Positions 8,200-16,811 of a DNA stretch of 64,000 bases are shown here, piece by piece. The DNA comes from Granulicatella adiacens ATCC 49175 (GTDB lineage: Bacteria > Bacillota > Bacilli > Lactobacillales > Aerococcaceae), in the NCBI RefSeq assembly GCF_025150565.1, contig NZ_CP102283.1:930001-994000 (forward strand), written 5' to 3'. The translations under genes and the position numbers were made by a program. The notes beneath the pieces are model-generated. The model saw only the letters and a program-made list of their open reading frames with translations. It was not told where the DNA came from and did not search any database. Within the stretch, counting starts at the first letter, position 1. Every line of letters begins with the position of its first letter.

Positions 8200-9006
8200 A
8201 TGATTAAGCTAGTAGCTATCGACATGGATGGCACATTATTAAACAGTAAAAAAGAAATATTAGAAGAAACAAAAAAATATTTCAAAGATTTCCATAAAAA
8301 AGGAACGGATACTTTATTAGTTCTTTGTACTGGTCGCCCTGAGAGTGGAATTCATCCTTATTTAAAAGACTTAGGCTATTTAGAAGAAAACCATTATATT
8401 ATTAGCCAAAATGGTGCGAACATTTATGAGAGTCAAACCGGTAAACGCGTGATGGATGCGTTTCTAGATTCTACTGCGATTCAAAAATGGATTGAACTAG
8501 GCAAGAAACACGGAGTTAGCGTTATGGGGGCTGGTGTTGATTACTATTATTCATTCGATGAGGATCCAACAGAATGGATGGAGTTTGATGTAAAACTTGT
8601 GAGTGGCAAGCTGAAAAGAATTCCAACCGAAGAGTCTTTAAACACTGATTTCTATAAAATTCTACTAATGGGAGATGAAGAACAACTTAATGAGTTTGAA
8701 ACATTTATTCCAGAAGAGTGGAGAGACGAATTTTATGTTGTTCGTAGTCAAAAGTATTTAGTAGAAGTTCTAGCAAAAGGTGTGAACAAAGCTTTTGGTT
8801 TAGAAAAATTAGCTCAAAACCTAAATATCGAGCCGAGTGAAATCGCAGCTATTGGAGATGCAGCTAATGATATCGAAATGTTAGAATATGCAGGACTTTC
8901 GATTGCAATGGGAAATGCCAGCGAAGAAGTAAAAGCTATTGCAGATATCGTAACAGATACCAATGAAAACAATGGCGTTATTAAGGCGATTGACAAGTTA
9001 ATTTAG
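8200..9006 (+). CDS. Cof-type HAD-IIB phosphatase
   Basis: 268 residues, full length for the family. Motif I AIDMDGTLLNS (nucleophile Asp), motif II LCTGRP, and motifs III/IV ending in IGDAANDIEMLEYAGLSIAMGNA. The cap between about 85 and 185 is the C2B type. These soluble enzymes dephosphorylate sugar phosphates, FMN or other small phosphates, with broad specificity. TAGGAGG lies before the ATG. The gene's own terminator, just after the stop, was split by the IS3-family element that follows. Confidence 0.85.
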   Translation: MIKLVAIDMDGTLLNSKKEILEETKKYFKDFHKKGTDTLLVLCTGRPESGIHPYLKDLGYLEENHYIISQNGANIYESQTGKRVMDAFLDSTAIQKWIELGKKHGVSVMGAGVDYYYSFDEDPTEWMEFDVKLVSGKLKRIPTEESLNTDFYKILLMGDEEQLNEFETFIPEEWRDEFYVVRSQKYLVEVLAKGVNKAFGLEKLAQNLNIEPSEIAAIGDAANDIEMLEYAGLSIAMGNASEEVKAIADIVTDTNENNGVIKAIDKLI

Positions 9007-9014
9007 TAAAGAGC

Positions 9015-9034
9015 AAAAAAGCAAAATGTAACAT
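9015..9034 (+). terminator. 5' arm of terminator palindrome, split by IS
   Basis: AGCAAAATGTAACAT (9020-9034), preceded by an A run, pairs perfectly with ATGTTACATTTTGCT (10716-10730), which is followed by a T run. Removing the IS and one CAT copy restores an approximately 40-base perfect palindrome, the expected terminator of the phosphatase gene. Confidence 0.75.
9032..9034. repeat. Target site duplication CAT, left copy (right copy 10711-10713)
   Basis: CAT directly abuts both ends of the element. Three bases is the normal duplication for IS150-type elements. Confidence 0.7.
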
Positions 9035-9043
9035 TGATATGCT

Positions 9044-9085
9044 CCCTCTAAAGTAGACACTAAAAAAGTAAACTACTTTAGAGGG
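9044..9085 (+). promoter_or_regulatory. IS left-end hairpin over orfA ribosome binding site
   Basis: CCCTCTAAAGTAG (9044-9056) pairs perfectly with CTACTTTAGAGGG (9073-9085). The 5' arm is in the terminal repeat and the 3' arm contains the GAGGGGG Shine-Dalgarno region of orfA. RNA entering from outside the element would fold and hide this site, whereas a transcript starting inside would not. Confidence 0.6.
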
Positions 9086-9098
9086 GGTATTTTTTAGA

Positions 9099-9824
9099 TT
9101 GGCTAAGAAACATACTGCAAAAGAATTAGAACGATTCATAGAATTGTATTTAGATGGTGTGCCTTTTCGTGAGTTGCGTAGTGAATATGGTTTAAGGATT
9201 TCACCTGGAACATTTAATATGCATTTTTTGAACTATAAAGCATATGGAGCTTCTGCATTAGAAGATCGAGATGGGTTTAACACTTATACAAATGAATTTA
9301 AAGAAAAGGTGGTTAAAGAGTTTTTAGAATCGAAAACCTATTTAACGGCAATCACAAGAAAATATAAAATTCCTTCTATTACAACTGTACGAAATTGGAT
9401 TATTAAGTATACTAATGGTGAGGCCACGAAGGCCTACTATCCTAAGCCAGAGGTATACACTATGAAATATAGAAAAACATCGCACGAAGAAAGAATCCTT
9501 ATCGTCAAAGACTGTATTCGAAATCAATTAAACTATAAACAAACCGCACAGAAATATAACATCTCTTACAACTTGGTGTATCAATGGGTAAAAAAATATC
9601 AAAAATATGGCCCTGATGGATTAATAGACAGTCGAGGAAAACGAAAACCAGATAATATACAGACAGAAACTGAGCGTATTCGTGCAGAAATGGCTATATT
9701 AAAGGCACGAAACGAATATTTAGAAACAGAAAATGCCGCACTAAAAAAATTACAAGAAGTGGAAAGCGAGCTGATGTTTGCCAGACGAGATTTGAAGCGG
9801 AATATCAAACGATTAAAAAATTAA
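9099..9824 (+). CDS. IS3-family transposase OrfA (first frame)
   Basis: 241 residues from TTG 9099, with GAGGGGG upstream. It is longer than many OrfA proteins because it holds repeated helix-turn-helix modules (about 5-60, 65-105 and 125-175: NYKQTAQKYNISYNLVYQWV). A leucine-zipper-like helix follows (about 195-235, AEMAILKARNEYLETENAAL). It binds the terminal repeats. Its end overlaps the N-terminal coding of OrfB in the -1 frame. The zero-frame ending A-AAA-AAT followed at once by TAA (9815-9824) is a plausible slip site for the OrfAB fusion. Confidence 0.85.
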   Translation: MAKKHTAKELERFIELYLDGVPFRELRSEYGLRISPGTFNMHFLNYKAYGASALEDRDGFNTYTNEFKEKVVKEFLESKTYLTAITRKYKIPSITTVRNWIIKYTNGEATKAYYPKPEVYTMKYRKTSHEERILIVKDCIRNQLNYKQTAQKYNISYNLVYQWVKKYQKYGPDGLIDSRGKRKPDNIQTETERIRAEMAILKARNEYLETENAALKKLQEVESELMFARRDLKRNIKRLKN

Positions 9825-9859
9825 GTAAAAGAGGATTTCATATTACTCAATTATGTAAA

Positions 9860-10636
9860 GTGTTAAAAGTCAGTAGAGCTGGCTATTATAAATGGTTAAA
9901 TCGTGTCCCTTCGGAATCTGAAAAACGACTATGTCGTTTAATGGAATTAATACACGAAGTATATGAATCTGTTCAAGGTATATATGGATATCGTCGTATC
10001 ACAATCTATTTAAACTATTATAGAAATGCAAAAGTGAATCATAAATGTATTCAGCGTCTTATGAAACTAATGGGATTAAAGGCAATTATACGAAAAAAAC
10101 GTTATCGTTATAAATCCAACTCTGAAGAATACACCGCAGCTAATATTTTAAATAGAGAATTTAAGAAAGAATACGAGCCAATGGCTCTACTATTAACGGA
10201 TATTACTGAATTAAAGTATGGAAAGGGAGAAAAAGCTTATTTAAGTGCAGTTTTAGACTATGGCACAAAGAAAATAGTTGCATATCAAATATCTAAACAA
10301 AATAATAATCAAATCGTTAAAGACACTTTTGATCAAATAAAGAGAAAGATAATCCCAACAAAAACAATGATTCATAGTGATCGAGGATTTCAATACACTT
10401 CTCATTTCTTTAAGCACTTTATAGAAAAAGGTCAGATAACACACAGCATGTCCCGTCCTGGCAGATGTATCGATAACGGCCCAATTGAATCGTTCTGGGG
10501 AACATTAAAGGAAGAAGTATATCGTTTATATCATTTCAAAAACTATGAATCTCTTTTCAAGAAAGTTGAAGAGTATATCCACTTCTATAATGAGAAAAGA
10601 ATTACTTTATCAATGGGTTTAAAAATCCCTGCATAA
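9860..10636 (+). CDS. IS3-family transposase OrfB (DDE integrase, -1 frame)
   Basis: 258 residues counted from GTG 9860, but the -1 frame is open well upstream (FEAEYQTIKKLSKRGFHITQ precedes it), so the true product is probably an OrfAB fusion. HTH_21 region near YGYRRITIYLN, then the rve integrase core: LLTDITELKYG (Asp), MIHSDRGFQYTS (Asp) and DNGPIESFWGTLKEE (Glu). All three catalytic residues are present. The C-terminus (SMGLKIPA) is slightly short of the family's usual tail, which probably does not matter. Confidence 0.85.
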   Translation: MLKVSRAGYYKWLNRVPSESEKRLCRLMELIHEVYESVQGIYGYRRITIYLNYYRNAKVNHKCIQRLMKLMGLKAIIRKKRYRYKSNSEEYTAANILNREFKKEYEPMALLLTDITELKYGKGEKAYLSAVLDYGTKKIVAYQISKQNNNQIVKDTFDQIKRKIIPTKTMIHSDRGFQYTSHFFKHFIEKGQITHSMSRPGRCIDNGPIESFWGTLKEEVYRLYHFKNYESLFKKVEEYIHFYNEKRITLSMGLKIPA

Positions 10637-10643
10637 ACAAAAA

Positions 10644-10665
10644 GACGAGTTCTTATGAACTCGTC
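10644..10665 (+). terminator. Hairpin at 3' end of the IS transposase genes
   Basis: GACGAGTTC (10644-10652) pairs perfectly with GAACTCGTC (10657-10665) around TTAT. It lies 8 bases after the orfB stop. The following tract is only weakly T-rich. Confidence 0.55.
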
Positions 10666-10715
10666 ATACAATTTAATTATTTTCCTGTCTACTTGACAGG
10701 GTGCACTTCACATAT

Positions 10716-10734
10716 ATGTTACATTTTGCTTTTT
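10716..10734 (+). terminator. 3' arm of terminator palindrome, split by IS
   Basis: ATGTTACATTTTGCT with following TTTT is the partner of 9020-9034; the two arms are now 1.7 kb apart. Confidence 0.75.
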
Positions 10735-10776
10735 CGTTTCTTGTAGAGTTTGAGATTAAAAAATAATTAGATTTTC

Positions 10777-10805
10777 TTGACAAATACGCATTCCTCTAGT
10801 ATTCT
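10777..10805 (+). promoter_or_regulatory. Promoter of hisS-aspS
   Basis: TTGACA (10777-10782) and TATTCT (10800-10805) with a 17-base spacer, placing the start near 10812, just before the T-box leader. Confidence 0.75.
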
Positions 10806-10811
10806 TTATAG

Positions 10812-11035
10812 CAACAATAAAAATCCTTAGACAGAGATAAAGACGTACACTAAAGAGATAGAAGCCGTGGCTGAAAGCTTCTAACCGTACAAGGAAAGAC
10901 ACTCTTGAGGAGAATAATGCAAAGTTATTCCGGTAATTCCGTTATCATTAAGAGGGAAAGAGCTCTTTCCGAACTAAGGTGGTACCACGAAATTTTCGTC
11001 CTGACTTCTATTGAAGTTGGGATTTTTTTATTTTT
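10812..11035 (+). promoter_or_regulatory. T-box riboswitch leader of hisS-aspS
   Basis: The hallmark T-box sequence AAGGTGGTACCACG is at 10976-10989. It is followed by a terminator hairpin (CCTGACTTC, 11000-11008, against GAAGTTGGG, 11013-11021) and a T run to 11035. Stem I lies at about 10832-10910: AGAG/CTCT and GTAC/GTAC helices flank a specifier region containing GACAC (10898-10902). That reads GAC (Asp) or, one base shifted by two, CAC (His), matching the two synthetases encoded downstream. Uncharged tRNA would stabilise the antiterminator and turn on both genes. Confidence 0.85.
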
Positions 11036-11057
11036 ACTGAAAGAAAGGATGATTCAT

Positions 11058-12374
11058 ATGATTCAAAAACCAAAAGGGACAGCCGATTTATTACCTGAGG
11101 AACTCAAAATTTGGCATTATATCGAAGAAACAGCACGCATCATTTTAGGCGATTATCAATTTGAAGAAATGCGTACACCAATGTTTGAAAGCTACGATTT
11201 ATTTAGTCGTGGTGTTGGGGATACAAGCGATATCGTTTCAAAAGAGATGTATGATTTCTACGATAAAGGAGATCGTCACATTACACTTCGTCCAGAAGGA
11301 ACTGCAGCGATTGTTCGTGCGTATGTAGAAAATAAATTATTTGGACCAGAACATAAAAAACCGTATAAAGTGTATTATATGGCTCCGATGTTCCGTTACG
11401 AACGTCCACAATCAGGACGTCTTCGTCAATTCCACCAATTAGGAGTTGAGGTGTTTGAATCTACAAATCCCGCCACTGACGTTGAAACCATTGCAATGGC
11501 ATGGGATTTATTAAAAGAATTAGGATTGTCCAATATGCGCTTAGTGATTAATTCTCTTGGAAAAACTGCTGATCGTATTAAATACCGTGAAGCCTTAATT
11601 AGTTACTTAGAACCATTTGCGGATGAACTCAGTGAAGATTCTAAAAATCGACTTCACAAAAATCCATTACGTGTCTTAGATAGTAAAGACAAACGTGATA
11701 TTGAAATCGTTAAAAATGCACCACGCATCTTAGAATTCTTATCAGATGAAGCACGCACTCACTTTGAAAAAGTACAACAATACTTAAACGCATTAGAGAT
11801 TCCATTTGAAATCGATGAAACAATGGTACGTGGGCTTGACTACTATCAAGATACAATTTTTGAAATCATGACAGATTCTAAATCATTCGGTGCTAAAACG
11901 ACGATTTGTGGTGGTGGACGTTATGATGGTCTTGTCCAAGAACTTGACGGACCTGAAACACCAGGATTTGGATTTGGTCTTGGAATCGAACGTCTTGTAT
12001 TATTAATGAAAGACGAGCAAGTAGAAGTTCCTGAATTACAAGAACTAGATGTATATATTGTTGGTCTTGGTGAAGCAACAGAAGAGGAAGTATTGAAACT
12101 TTCAATTTCACTCCGTCAACAAGGGTACTCAGTGGACCGTGATTTCTTTGGACGTAAAGCAAAACCACAGTTCAAGAACGCTCAAAAATATGGCGCTAAA
12201 GTGGTTATCACGCTTGGTGAAGAAGAATTAGAAACAAAACAAGTACCGGTCAAAGTAATGAAGACTGGTAAAGAAGTAAAAATTAATTTACAAGAACTCT
12301 ACGAAGATTTTGATAGCATTTATCGTCAAATCACAATGGATACAACAGCCATTGACGAGTACTTTGGTAAATAG
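11058..12374 (+). CDS. hisS: Histidyl-tRNA synthetase
   Basis: 438 residues from ATG 11058, eight bases after AAAGGA; the in-frame extension to 10905 runs through the T-box leader and is not coding. Class II synthetase motifs: motif 2 [18 protein letters not shown], the HisRS-specific [14 protein letters not shown], motif 3 [14 protein letters not shown], then the anticodon-binding domain ([11 protein letters not shown] to the end). It charges tRNA-His in the cytoplasm. aspS follows after 14 bases in the same transcript, under T-box control. Confidence 0.95.
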   Translation: MIQKPKGTADLLPEELKIWHYIEETARIILGDYQFEEMRTPMFESYDLFSRGVGDTSDIVSKEMYDFYDKGDRHITLRPEGTAAIVRAYVENKLFGPEHKKPYKVYYMAPMFRYERPQSGRLRQFHQLGVEVFESTNPATDVETIAMAWDLLKELGLSNMRLVINSLGKTADRIKYREALISYLEPFADELSEDSKNRLHKNPLRVLDSKDKRDIEIVKNAPRILEFLSDEARTHFEKVQQYLNALEIPFEIDETMVRGLDYYQDTIFEIMTDSKSFGAKTTICGGGRYDGLVQELDGPETPGFGFGLGIERLVLLMKDEQVEVPELQELDVYIVGLGEATEEEVLKLSISLRQQGYSVDRDFFGRKAKPQFKNAQKYGAKVVITLGEEELETKQVPVKVMKTGKEVKINLQELYEDFDSIYRQITMDTTAIDEYFGK

Positions 12375-12388
12375 GAAGAGGGATGGAT

Positions 12389-14146
12389 ATGAAAAGAAGA
12401 ACAGAATATTGTGGATTAATTAGTGAAAAATTAGTTGGACAAACAGTGACATTAGATGGTTGGGTGGCAAAACGTCGTGACCACGGTGGAGTTATCTTTA
12501 TTGACTTACGTGACCGTGAAGGGATTATGCAAGTAGTCTTTAACCCAGCACGTAACCAAGAAGCGTTTGAAATCGCAGAAAAATTACGTTCTGAATATGT
12601 GATTCAAGTAACTGGTGAAGTGGCTTATCGTGGAGAAGGCCTAGAAAACCCAAATCTAAAAACGGGTAAATTTGAATTATTAGTCGATGAAGTTGAAGTA
12701 TTCTCTAAAGCAAAAACTTCTCCAATCTATATCGATGACGAACAAAAACCATCAGAAGAATTGCGTTTGAAATATCGTTACTTAGATATTCGTCGTCGTC
12801 CTGTATTAGAAAACTTACGCTTACGTCATAAAACGACTAAATCTATTCGTGAGTATTTAGATGGCGAAGGTTATATCGATGTTGAAACTCCAATTTTAGC
12901 AAAATCAACACCAGAAGGAGCGCGTGACTATTTAGTACCTTCACGTGTTCACGAAGGAAGCTTCTATGCATTACCTCAATCACCGCAAACATTTAAACAA
13001 TTGTTAATGGGTGCTGGATTAGACCGTTACTACCAAATCGTTCGTTGCTTCCGTGACGAAGACTTGCGTGGAGACCGTCAACCAGAATTTACACAAGTCG
13101 ATATCGAAACAAGCTTCTTATCAGCTGAAGAAATCCAAGAGATGATGGAAGGCTTATTGAAGAAAGTGATGAAAGATACATTGGATGTGGAGGTTCAAAC
13201 TCCATTCCCTCGTATTTCGTTTGCAGAAGCAATGGCTCGTTACGGAAACGATAAACCTGATACTCGTTTTGACTTAGAATTAATCGATGTGAGCGATATC
13301 ATGAAAGAATCTGACCTTAAAGTGTTCAGTTCATGTATTGAAAATGGCGGAGAAGTTAAAGTACTTAACTTAAAAGGTCTTGCGGATGAGTACTCTCGTA
13401 AAGATGCCGATAGCTTAGCGGACTTTGTAGCTAAATTCGGCGCTAAAGGTTTGGCTTGGATTAAAGTCGAAGAAGACGGCTTAAAAGGGCCAATCGCGAA
13501 ATTCATCGTGAACCAAGAATCTGCTTTCCGTGAACGTATCAACGCTGAAGTAGGAGATATCGTGTTCTTCTGTGCAGACAAACCATCAGTGGTTGCACAA
13601 TCATTATCTGAATTACGTTTACACTTTGGTAAGAAACATAACTTAATCGATACAAACAAATTCAACTTCTTATGGGTTGTTGATTGGCCATTATTAGAAC
13701 ATGACGCTGAAGAAGACCGTTATGTTGCAATGCACCACCCATTCACTCGTCCGGTGAGCGAAGACTTCCAAGCATTAATCGATGATCCAGCTGGAGCGAA
13801 AGCACAAGCCTATGATATCGTATTAAACGGATATGAATTAGGTGGAGGTTCATTACGTATTTACCGTCGCAATATGCAAGAAGCGATGTTTAAAGTTCTT
13901 GGATTCACAAAAGAATCTGCTGAAAGTCAATTTGGATTCTTATTAGACGCATTAGATTACGGATTCCCACCACACGGAGGAATTGCTCTTGGTTTAGACC
14001 GTTTAGTAATGTTACTTGCTGGTGAAGATAACATCCGTGAAGTAATCGCGTTTCCTAAGAACAGTTCAGCAGTAGATCCAATGACACAAGCTCCAAGTGA
14101 AGTGTCAGCAAAACAACTAGATGAGCTTTCATTAAAAATTAAATAA
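12389..14146 (+). CDS. aspS: Aspartyl-tRNA synthetase
   Basis: 585 residues. ATG 12389 is preferred over ATG 12383 because GAGGG ends directly at 12382, leaving proper spacing only for the second. Order: OB-fold anticodon domain ([23 protein letters not shown]), class II core with motif 2 ([20 protein letters not shown]), the bacterial GAD insertion (about 280-410), and motif 3 ([13 protein letters not shown]). It charges tRNA-Asp. The hisS-aspS pair is a common Firmicutes operon. Confidence 0.95.
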   Translation: MKRRTEYCGLISEKLVGQTVTLDGWVAKRRDHGGVIFIDLRDREGIMQVVFNPARNQEAFEIAEKLRSEYVIQVTGEVAYRGEGLENPNLKTGKFELLVDEVEVFSKAKTSPIYIDDEQKPSEELRLKYRYLDIRRRPVLENLRLRHKTTKSIREYLDGEGYIDVETPILAKSTPEGARDYLVPSRVHEGSFYALPQSPQTFKQLLMGAGLDRYYQIVRCFRDEDLRGDRQPEFTQVDIETSFLSAEEIQEMMEGLLKKVMKDTLDVEVQTPFPRISFAEAMARYGNDKPDTRFDLELIDVSDIMKESDLKVFSSCIENGGEVKVLNLKGLADEYSRKDADSLADFVAKFGAKGLAWIKVEEDGLKGPIAKFIVNQESAFRERINAEVGDIVFFCADKPSVVAQSLSELRLHFGKKHNLIDTNKFNFLWVVDWPLLEHDAEEDRYVAMHHPFTRPVSEDFQALIDDPAGAKAQAYDIVLNGYELGGGSLRIYRRNMQEAMFKVLGFTKESAESQFGFLLDALDYGFPPHGGIALGLDRLVMLLAGEDNIREVIAFPKNSSAVDPMTQAPSEVSAKQLDELSLKIK

Positions 14147-14180
14147 GACGGGAATGGATTTCTAAAAGGAGGAAGAAACT

Positions 14181-14948
14181 TTGAAGAGTAGTAAAGGGGT
14201 TGTGTTTAAAAGACAACAACGTATCCTTCAGCTTTTACAAGAAAACCAAGAGATGTCTGTTGAAGACTTATCGAAAGAGTTAGAAGTTTCTGAAATCACC
14301 ATTCGAAGAGATTTACAACAATTTGAAGATCAAGGAGTTGTCGAGCGCTTCTACGGAGGCGCACGTTTCCTTGCTGGAAAAATTAAACAGGAAAACGTGG
14401 AACAAATTCAATATAATTCCATGAAGAAAAACATTGCAAGAAGAGCCGCGGGATTAGTACGAGATCATAATATGGTCTTTATTAACTCAGGCTCTACTGC
14501 CTTTTTGTTATTAAATTTTCTAGCGGATGCCAATGTTACGATTTTAACGAATAATGGTCGTTCCATCTTCAAAAAGCCATCTACGAAAGCATCTATTGTG
14601 ATTAGTGGTGGTGAAATTTTCGAACAAAAGAAATCTCTTGTAGGGGATTTTGCAATCAACTCATTCTCTAAAGCCCGTGCAGATATTTGTTTTTTAGGGG
14701 TTGGAGGGATTAGTAAAAACGGAATTTCAACCTATGCACTTCCAGAGACTGCCGTAAACCGTGTGATTTTAGAACGGACAACAGGGCACCGCATCATCGT
14801 TACGGAAGGATTTAAAGTGGGTCGTGATTCAAACTTCCATACGGCTGATTGTAATATGATTACTCATTTAATTACAGATCATACCGCTGACCCTGAAACA
14901 GTAGCTTATCTAAAGAGCATTGGTGTAAAAGTCATATTTATTTCGTAA
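14181..14948 (+). CDS. DeoR/GlpR-family transcriptional regulator
   Basis: 255 residues from TTG 14181, with AGGAGG seven bases upstream. N-terminal HTH (RQQRILQLLQENQEMSVEDL, VSEITIRRDLQQFEDQGVV) and C-terminal sugar-phosphate-sensing DeoRC domain (INSGSTAFLLLNFL, TNNGRSIF, VGDFAINSFSKARADICFLGVGGI). The effector and target genes cannot be told. It lies 34 bases after aspS and before trmK, so it may be read from the same transcript. It could be a distant-acting sugar regulator, for example of the ula operon, but nothing in the sequence proves that. Confidence 0.75.
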   Translation: MKSSKGVVFKRQQRILQLLQENQEMSVEDLSKELEVSEITIRRDLQQFEDQGVVERFYGGARFLAGKIKQENVEQIQYNSMKKNIARRAAGLVRDHNMVFINSGSTAFLLLNFLADANVTILTNNGRSIFKKPSTKASIVISGGEIFEQKKSLVGDFAINSFSKARADICFLGVGGISKNGISTYALPETAVNRVILERTTGHRIIVTEGFKVGRDSNFHTADCNMITHLITDHTADPETVAYLKSIGVKVIFIS

Positions 14949-14971
14949 GAAAAAGAATGTAGAGGTATAAA

Positions 14972-15679
14972 ATGATTGAATTAGGAGAACGATTAACTAA
15001 AGTTGCTAGTTTTGTTCCAAAGGATTCAAAGGTATGCGATGTTGGTAGTGACCATGCGTATTTACCAGTGTATTTAATCCAAAATAACCAGATTACTTCA
15101 GCCATTGCAGGAGAAGTGGTCGAAGGACCGTTCTTATCAGCAAAGCAAACAGTTCGTGATTACCGGATGGAAGAGAGCATTGAAGTACGCTTTGGGGACG
15201 GATTGCAAATTCTTTCAAAAGAAGATGAGATTACTGCTGTTACGATTTGTGGGATGGGCGGCGAACTCATTTCTCGGATCCTAGAAGCTGGATTCAGTGG
15301 CGGTCATTTAAACGGTAAAGAACGTCTCATTCTTCAACCAAACGTTGCAGAACATTTTGTACGTGAATGGTTAATGAATCATTCGTACCGTATTACTCAT
15401 GAGACGGTTGTTGAAGATAATCATCGGTTATATGAAATTATCGTTGCGGAACCAGTCGAAGAACGAGTAGAGTATACAGAATTAGAAATCAAATACGGTC
15501 CGATTTTACTAAAAGGACCATCAGAATTATCGGTTGCAAAATGGACACGTATGAACCGTAAAAATAAAGAAATTTTGGAGCAATTACAAAAGAGTAAGAC
15601 GCCTCAACATGAAAAAATTGAGCAGTTTGAAAAAGCGTTTAATGAATTGAAAGGAGTGATTGATCGTGCCAACAGTTAG
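14972..15679 (+). CDS. trmK: tRNA (adenine(22)-N1)-methyltransferase
   Basis: 235 residues, the family length. SAM-binding motif KVCDVGSDHAYLPVYLI near the N-terminus, then TAVTICGMGGELISRIL and LILQPNVAEHFVREWL, all typical of TrmK (YqfN). It methylates A22 of certain tRNAs, such as tRNA-Ser and tRNA-Tyr. The gene is followed, with overlap, by yqfO, the same trmK-yqfO order found in Bacillus. Confidence 0.9.
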   Translation: MIELGERLTKVASFVPKDSKVCDVGSDHAYLPVYLIQNNQITSAIAGEVVEGPFLSAKQTVRDYRMEESIEVRFGDGLQILSKEDEITAVTICGMGGELISRILEAGFSGGHLNGKERLILQPNVAEHFVREWLMNHSYRITHETVVEDNHRLYEIIVAEPVEERVEYTELEIKYGPILLKGPSELSVAKWTRMNRKNKEILEQLQKSKTPQHEKIEQFEKAFNELKGVIDRANS

Positions 15680-16811
15680 AGATGTGGTAAGTCGTTTTGA
15701 AAAACGCGTGCCAAAGAGTTTATCCGTTCCAAAAGACCCCATTGGACTTCATTTTGGAGATTGGAATCAAGAAGTTAAAGTGATTATGACTACGCTGGAT
15801 ATTCGTCCAAGTGTTATTGAAGAAGCGATTGCTAAAAACGTTGATTTAATTATCGCACATCATCCACCAATCTTTAGACCAGTTGCGTTATTTGATTTAA
15901 CGGTTCCGCAAAATAAAATGTTCCAACAAATTTTGAAACATGATATTGCGGTTTATGCGGCACATACTAACCTTGATGTAGTCAAAGGTGGAGTGAATGA
16001 TTGGTTGGCAGATGAATTGCTATTAACGGATGTGACGGTGATGTCTCCAACGACTACCATTCCATCTGTCAAAGTCATTACTTATGTTCCTAAAAATAAT
16101 GCAGAGAAAGTTTTAGAAGCCATGTTTGAAGCAGGTGCTGGAGCAATTGGGGACAACTATAAAGACTGCGCGTTTCAAACTTCAGGAGTTGGACAATTTA
16201 CACCCGTTAAAGGCGCAAATCCTGCAATTGGTTCGTTAAATAAACCAGAATTTGTAGAAGAAGTGAAACTAGAGGTTGTTTGTTCTGAAGAAGTATTAAG
16301 TGATGTTTTAAAAAGCTTAAGAGCTTCACATCCTTATGAAGAACCAGCAATCGACGTCTTCTCATTGAAGAATGCAGGCAAGACGCTAGGATTTGGTCGT
16401 GTTGGAAATCTTCCAAAAGCAATGACAGGGGATGAATTTATCGCTTTTGTTACTGAGCGTTTCAAACTCAAGGGGCTCCGCTACGTTCCTTCTCGTGTAA
16501 ATCCAGATGGACTCATCTCTAGAGTCGCTGTGATGGGCGGTTCTGGCGGAAACTATTACTTGGATGCACTAAAAAACGGCGCAGATGCCTTTGTAACAGG
16601 TGATATTTTTTACCATACAGCGCATGATATTCAAGAGACTTCATTATTCCTAGTGGATGCTGGGCATCATATCGAAGTTGTATGTCGAAAACAATTAGCC
16701 AAATGGGCTCGTGAATGGAAAGAAGAAAATAATTGGGATGTAACAGTGATTGAAAGTGAAACTTTTACAGATCCATTTGAATTTTATAAAGCAGGTGAAG
16801 AAAATGCATAA
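15666..16811 (+). CDS. yqfO: Nif3-like dinuclear metal-centre protein (YqfO)
   Basis: 381 residues from GTG 15666, nine bases after AAGGAG; TTG 15660 is too close to the site. The two Nif3 halves hold the metal ligands (LIIAHHPPIF, YAAHTNLDVVKGGVNDWL, ending with VTGDIFYHTAHD and LVDAGHHIEV). A PII-like inserted domain runs from about residue 125 to 230 (VKVITYVPKNNAEKVLEAMF), as in YqfO/CutA-like forms. Its biochemical function remains unclear for the family; some members have GTP cyclohydrolase-like folds. It overlaps trmK by 14 bases. Confidence 0.85.
   Translation: MPTVRDVVSRFEKRVPKSLSVPKDPIGLHFGDWNQEVKVIMTTLDIRPSVIEEAIAKNVDLIIAHHPPIFRPVALFDLTVPQNKMFQQILKHDIAVYAAHTNLDVVKGGVNDWLADELLLTDVTVMSPTTTIPSVKVITYVPKNNAEKVLEAMFEAGAGAIGDNYKDCAFQTSGVGQFTPVKGANPAIGSLNKPEFVEEVKLEVVCSEEVLSDVLKSLRASHPYEEPAIDVFSLKNAGKTLGFGRVGNLPKAMTGDEFIAFVTERFKLKGLRYVPSRVNPDGLISRVAVMGGSGGNYYLDALKNGADAFVTGDIFYHTAHDIQETSLFLVDAGHHIEVVCRKQLAKWAREWKEENNWDVTVIESETFTDPFEFYKAGEENA

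Larger units (their letters stand above)
9035..10710 (+). mobile_element. Complete IS3-family (IS150-type) insertion sequence, 1676 bp
   Basis: Ends are imperfect inverted repeats TGATATGCTCCCTCTAAAG (from 9035) and the complement of the right end TGAAGTGCACCCTGTCAAG (to 10710), both followed by TAGACA. A CAT at 9032-9034 is repeated at 10711-10713, a 3-bp target duplication typical of this group. It carries orfA and orfB in the usual 0/-1 frame relation with DDE residues intact, so it is probably functional. It lies in the loop of a terminator palindrome. Confidence 0.9.

Noticed and set aside
10905-11057. N-terminal extension of hisS reading from TTG 10905
   Set aside because: It runs through the T-box sequence and the leader terminator; ATG 11058 has a proper ribosome binding site and matches HisRS N-termini.
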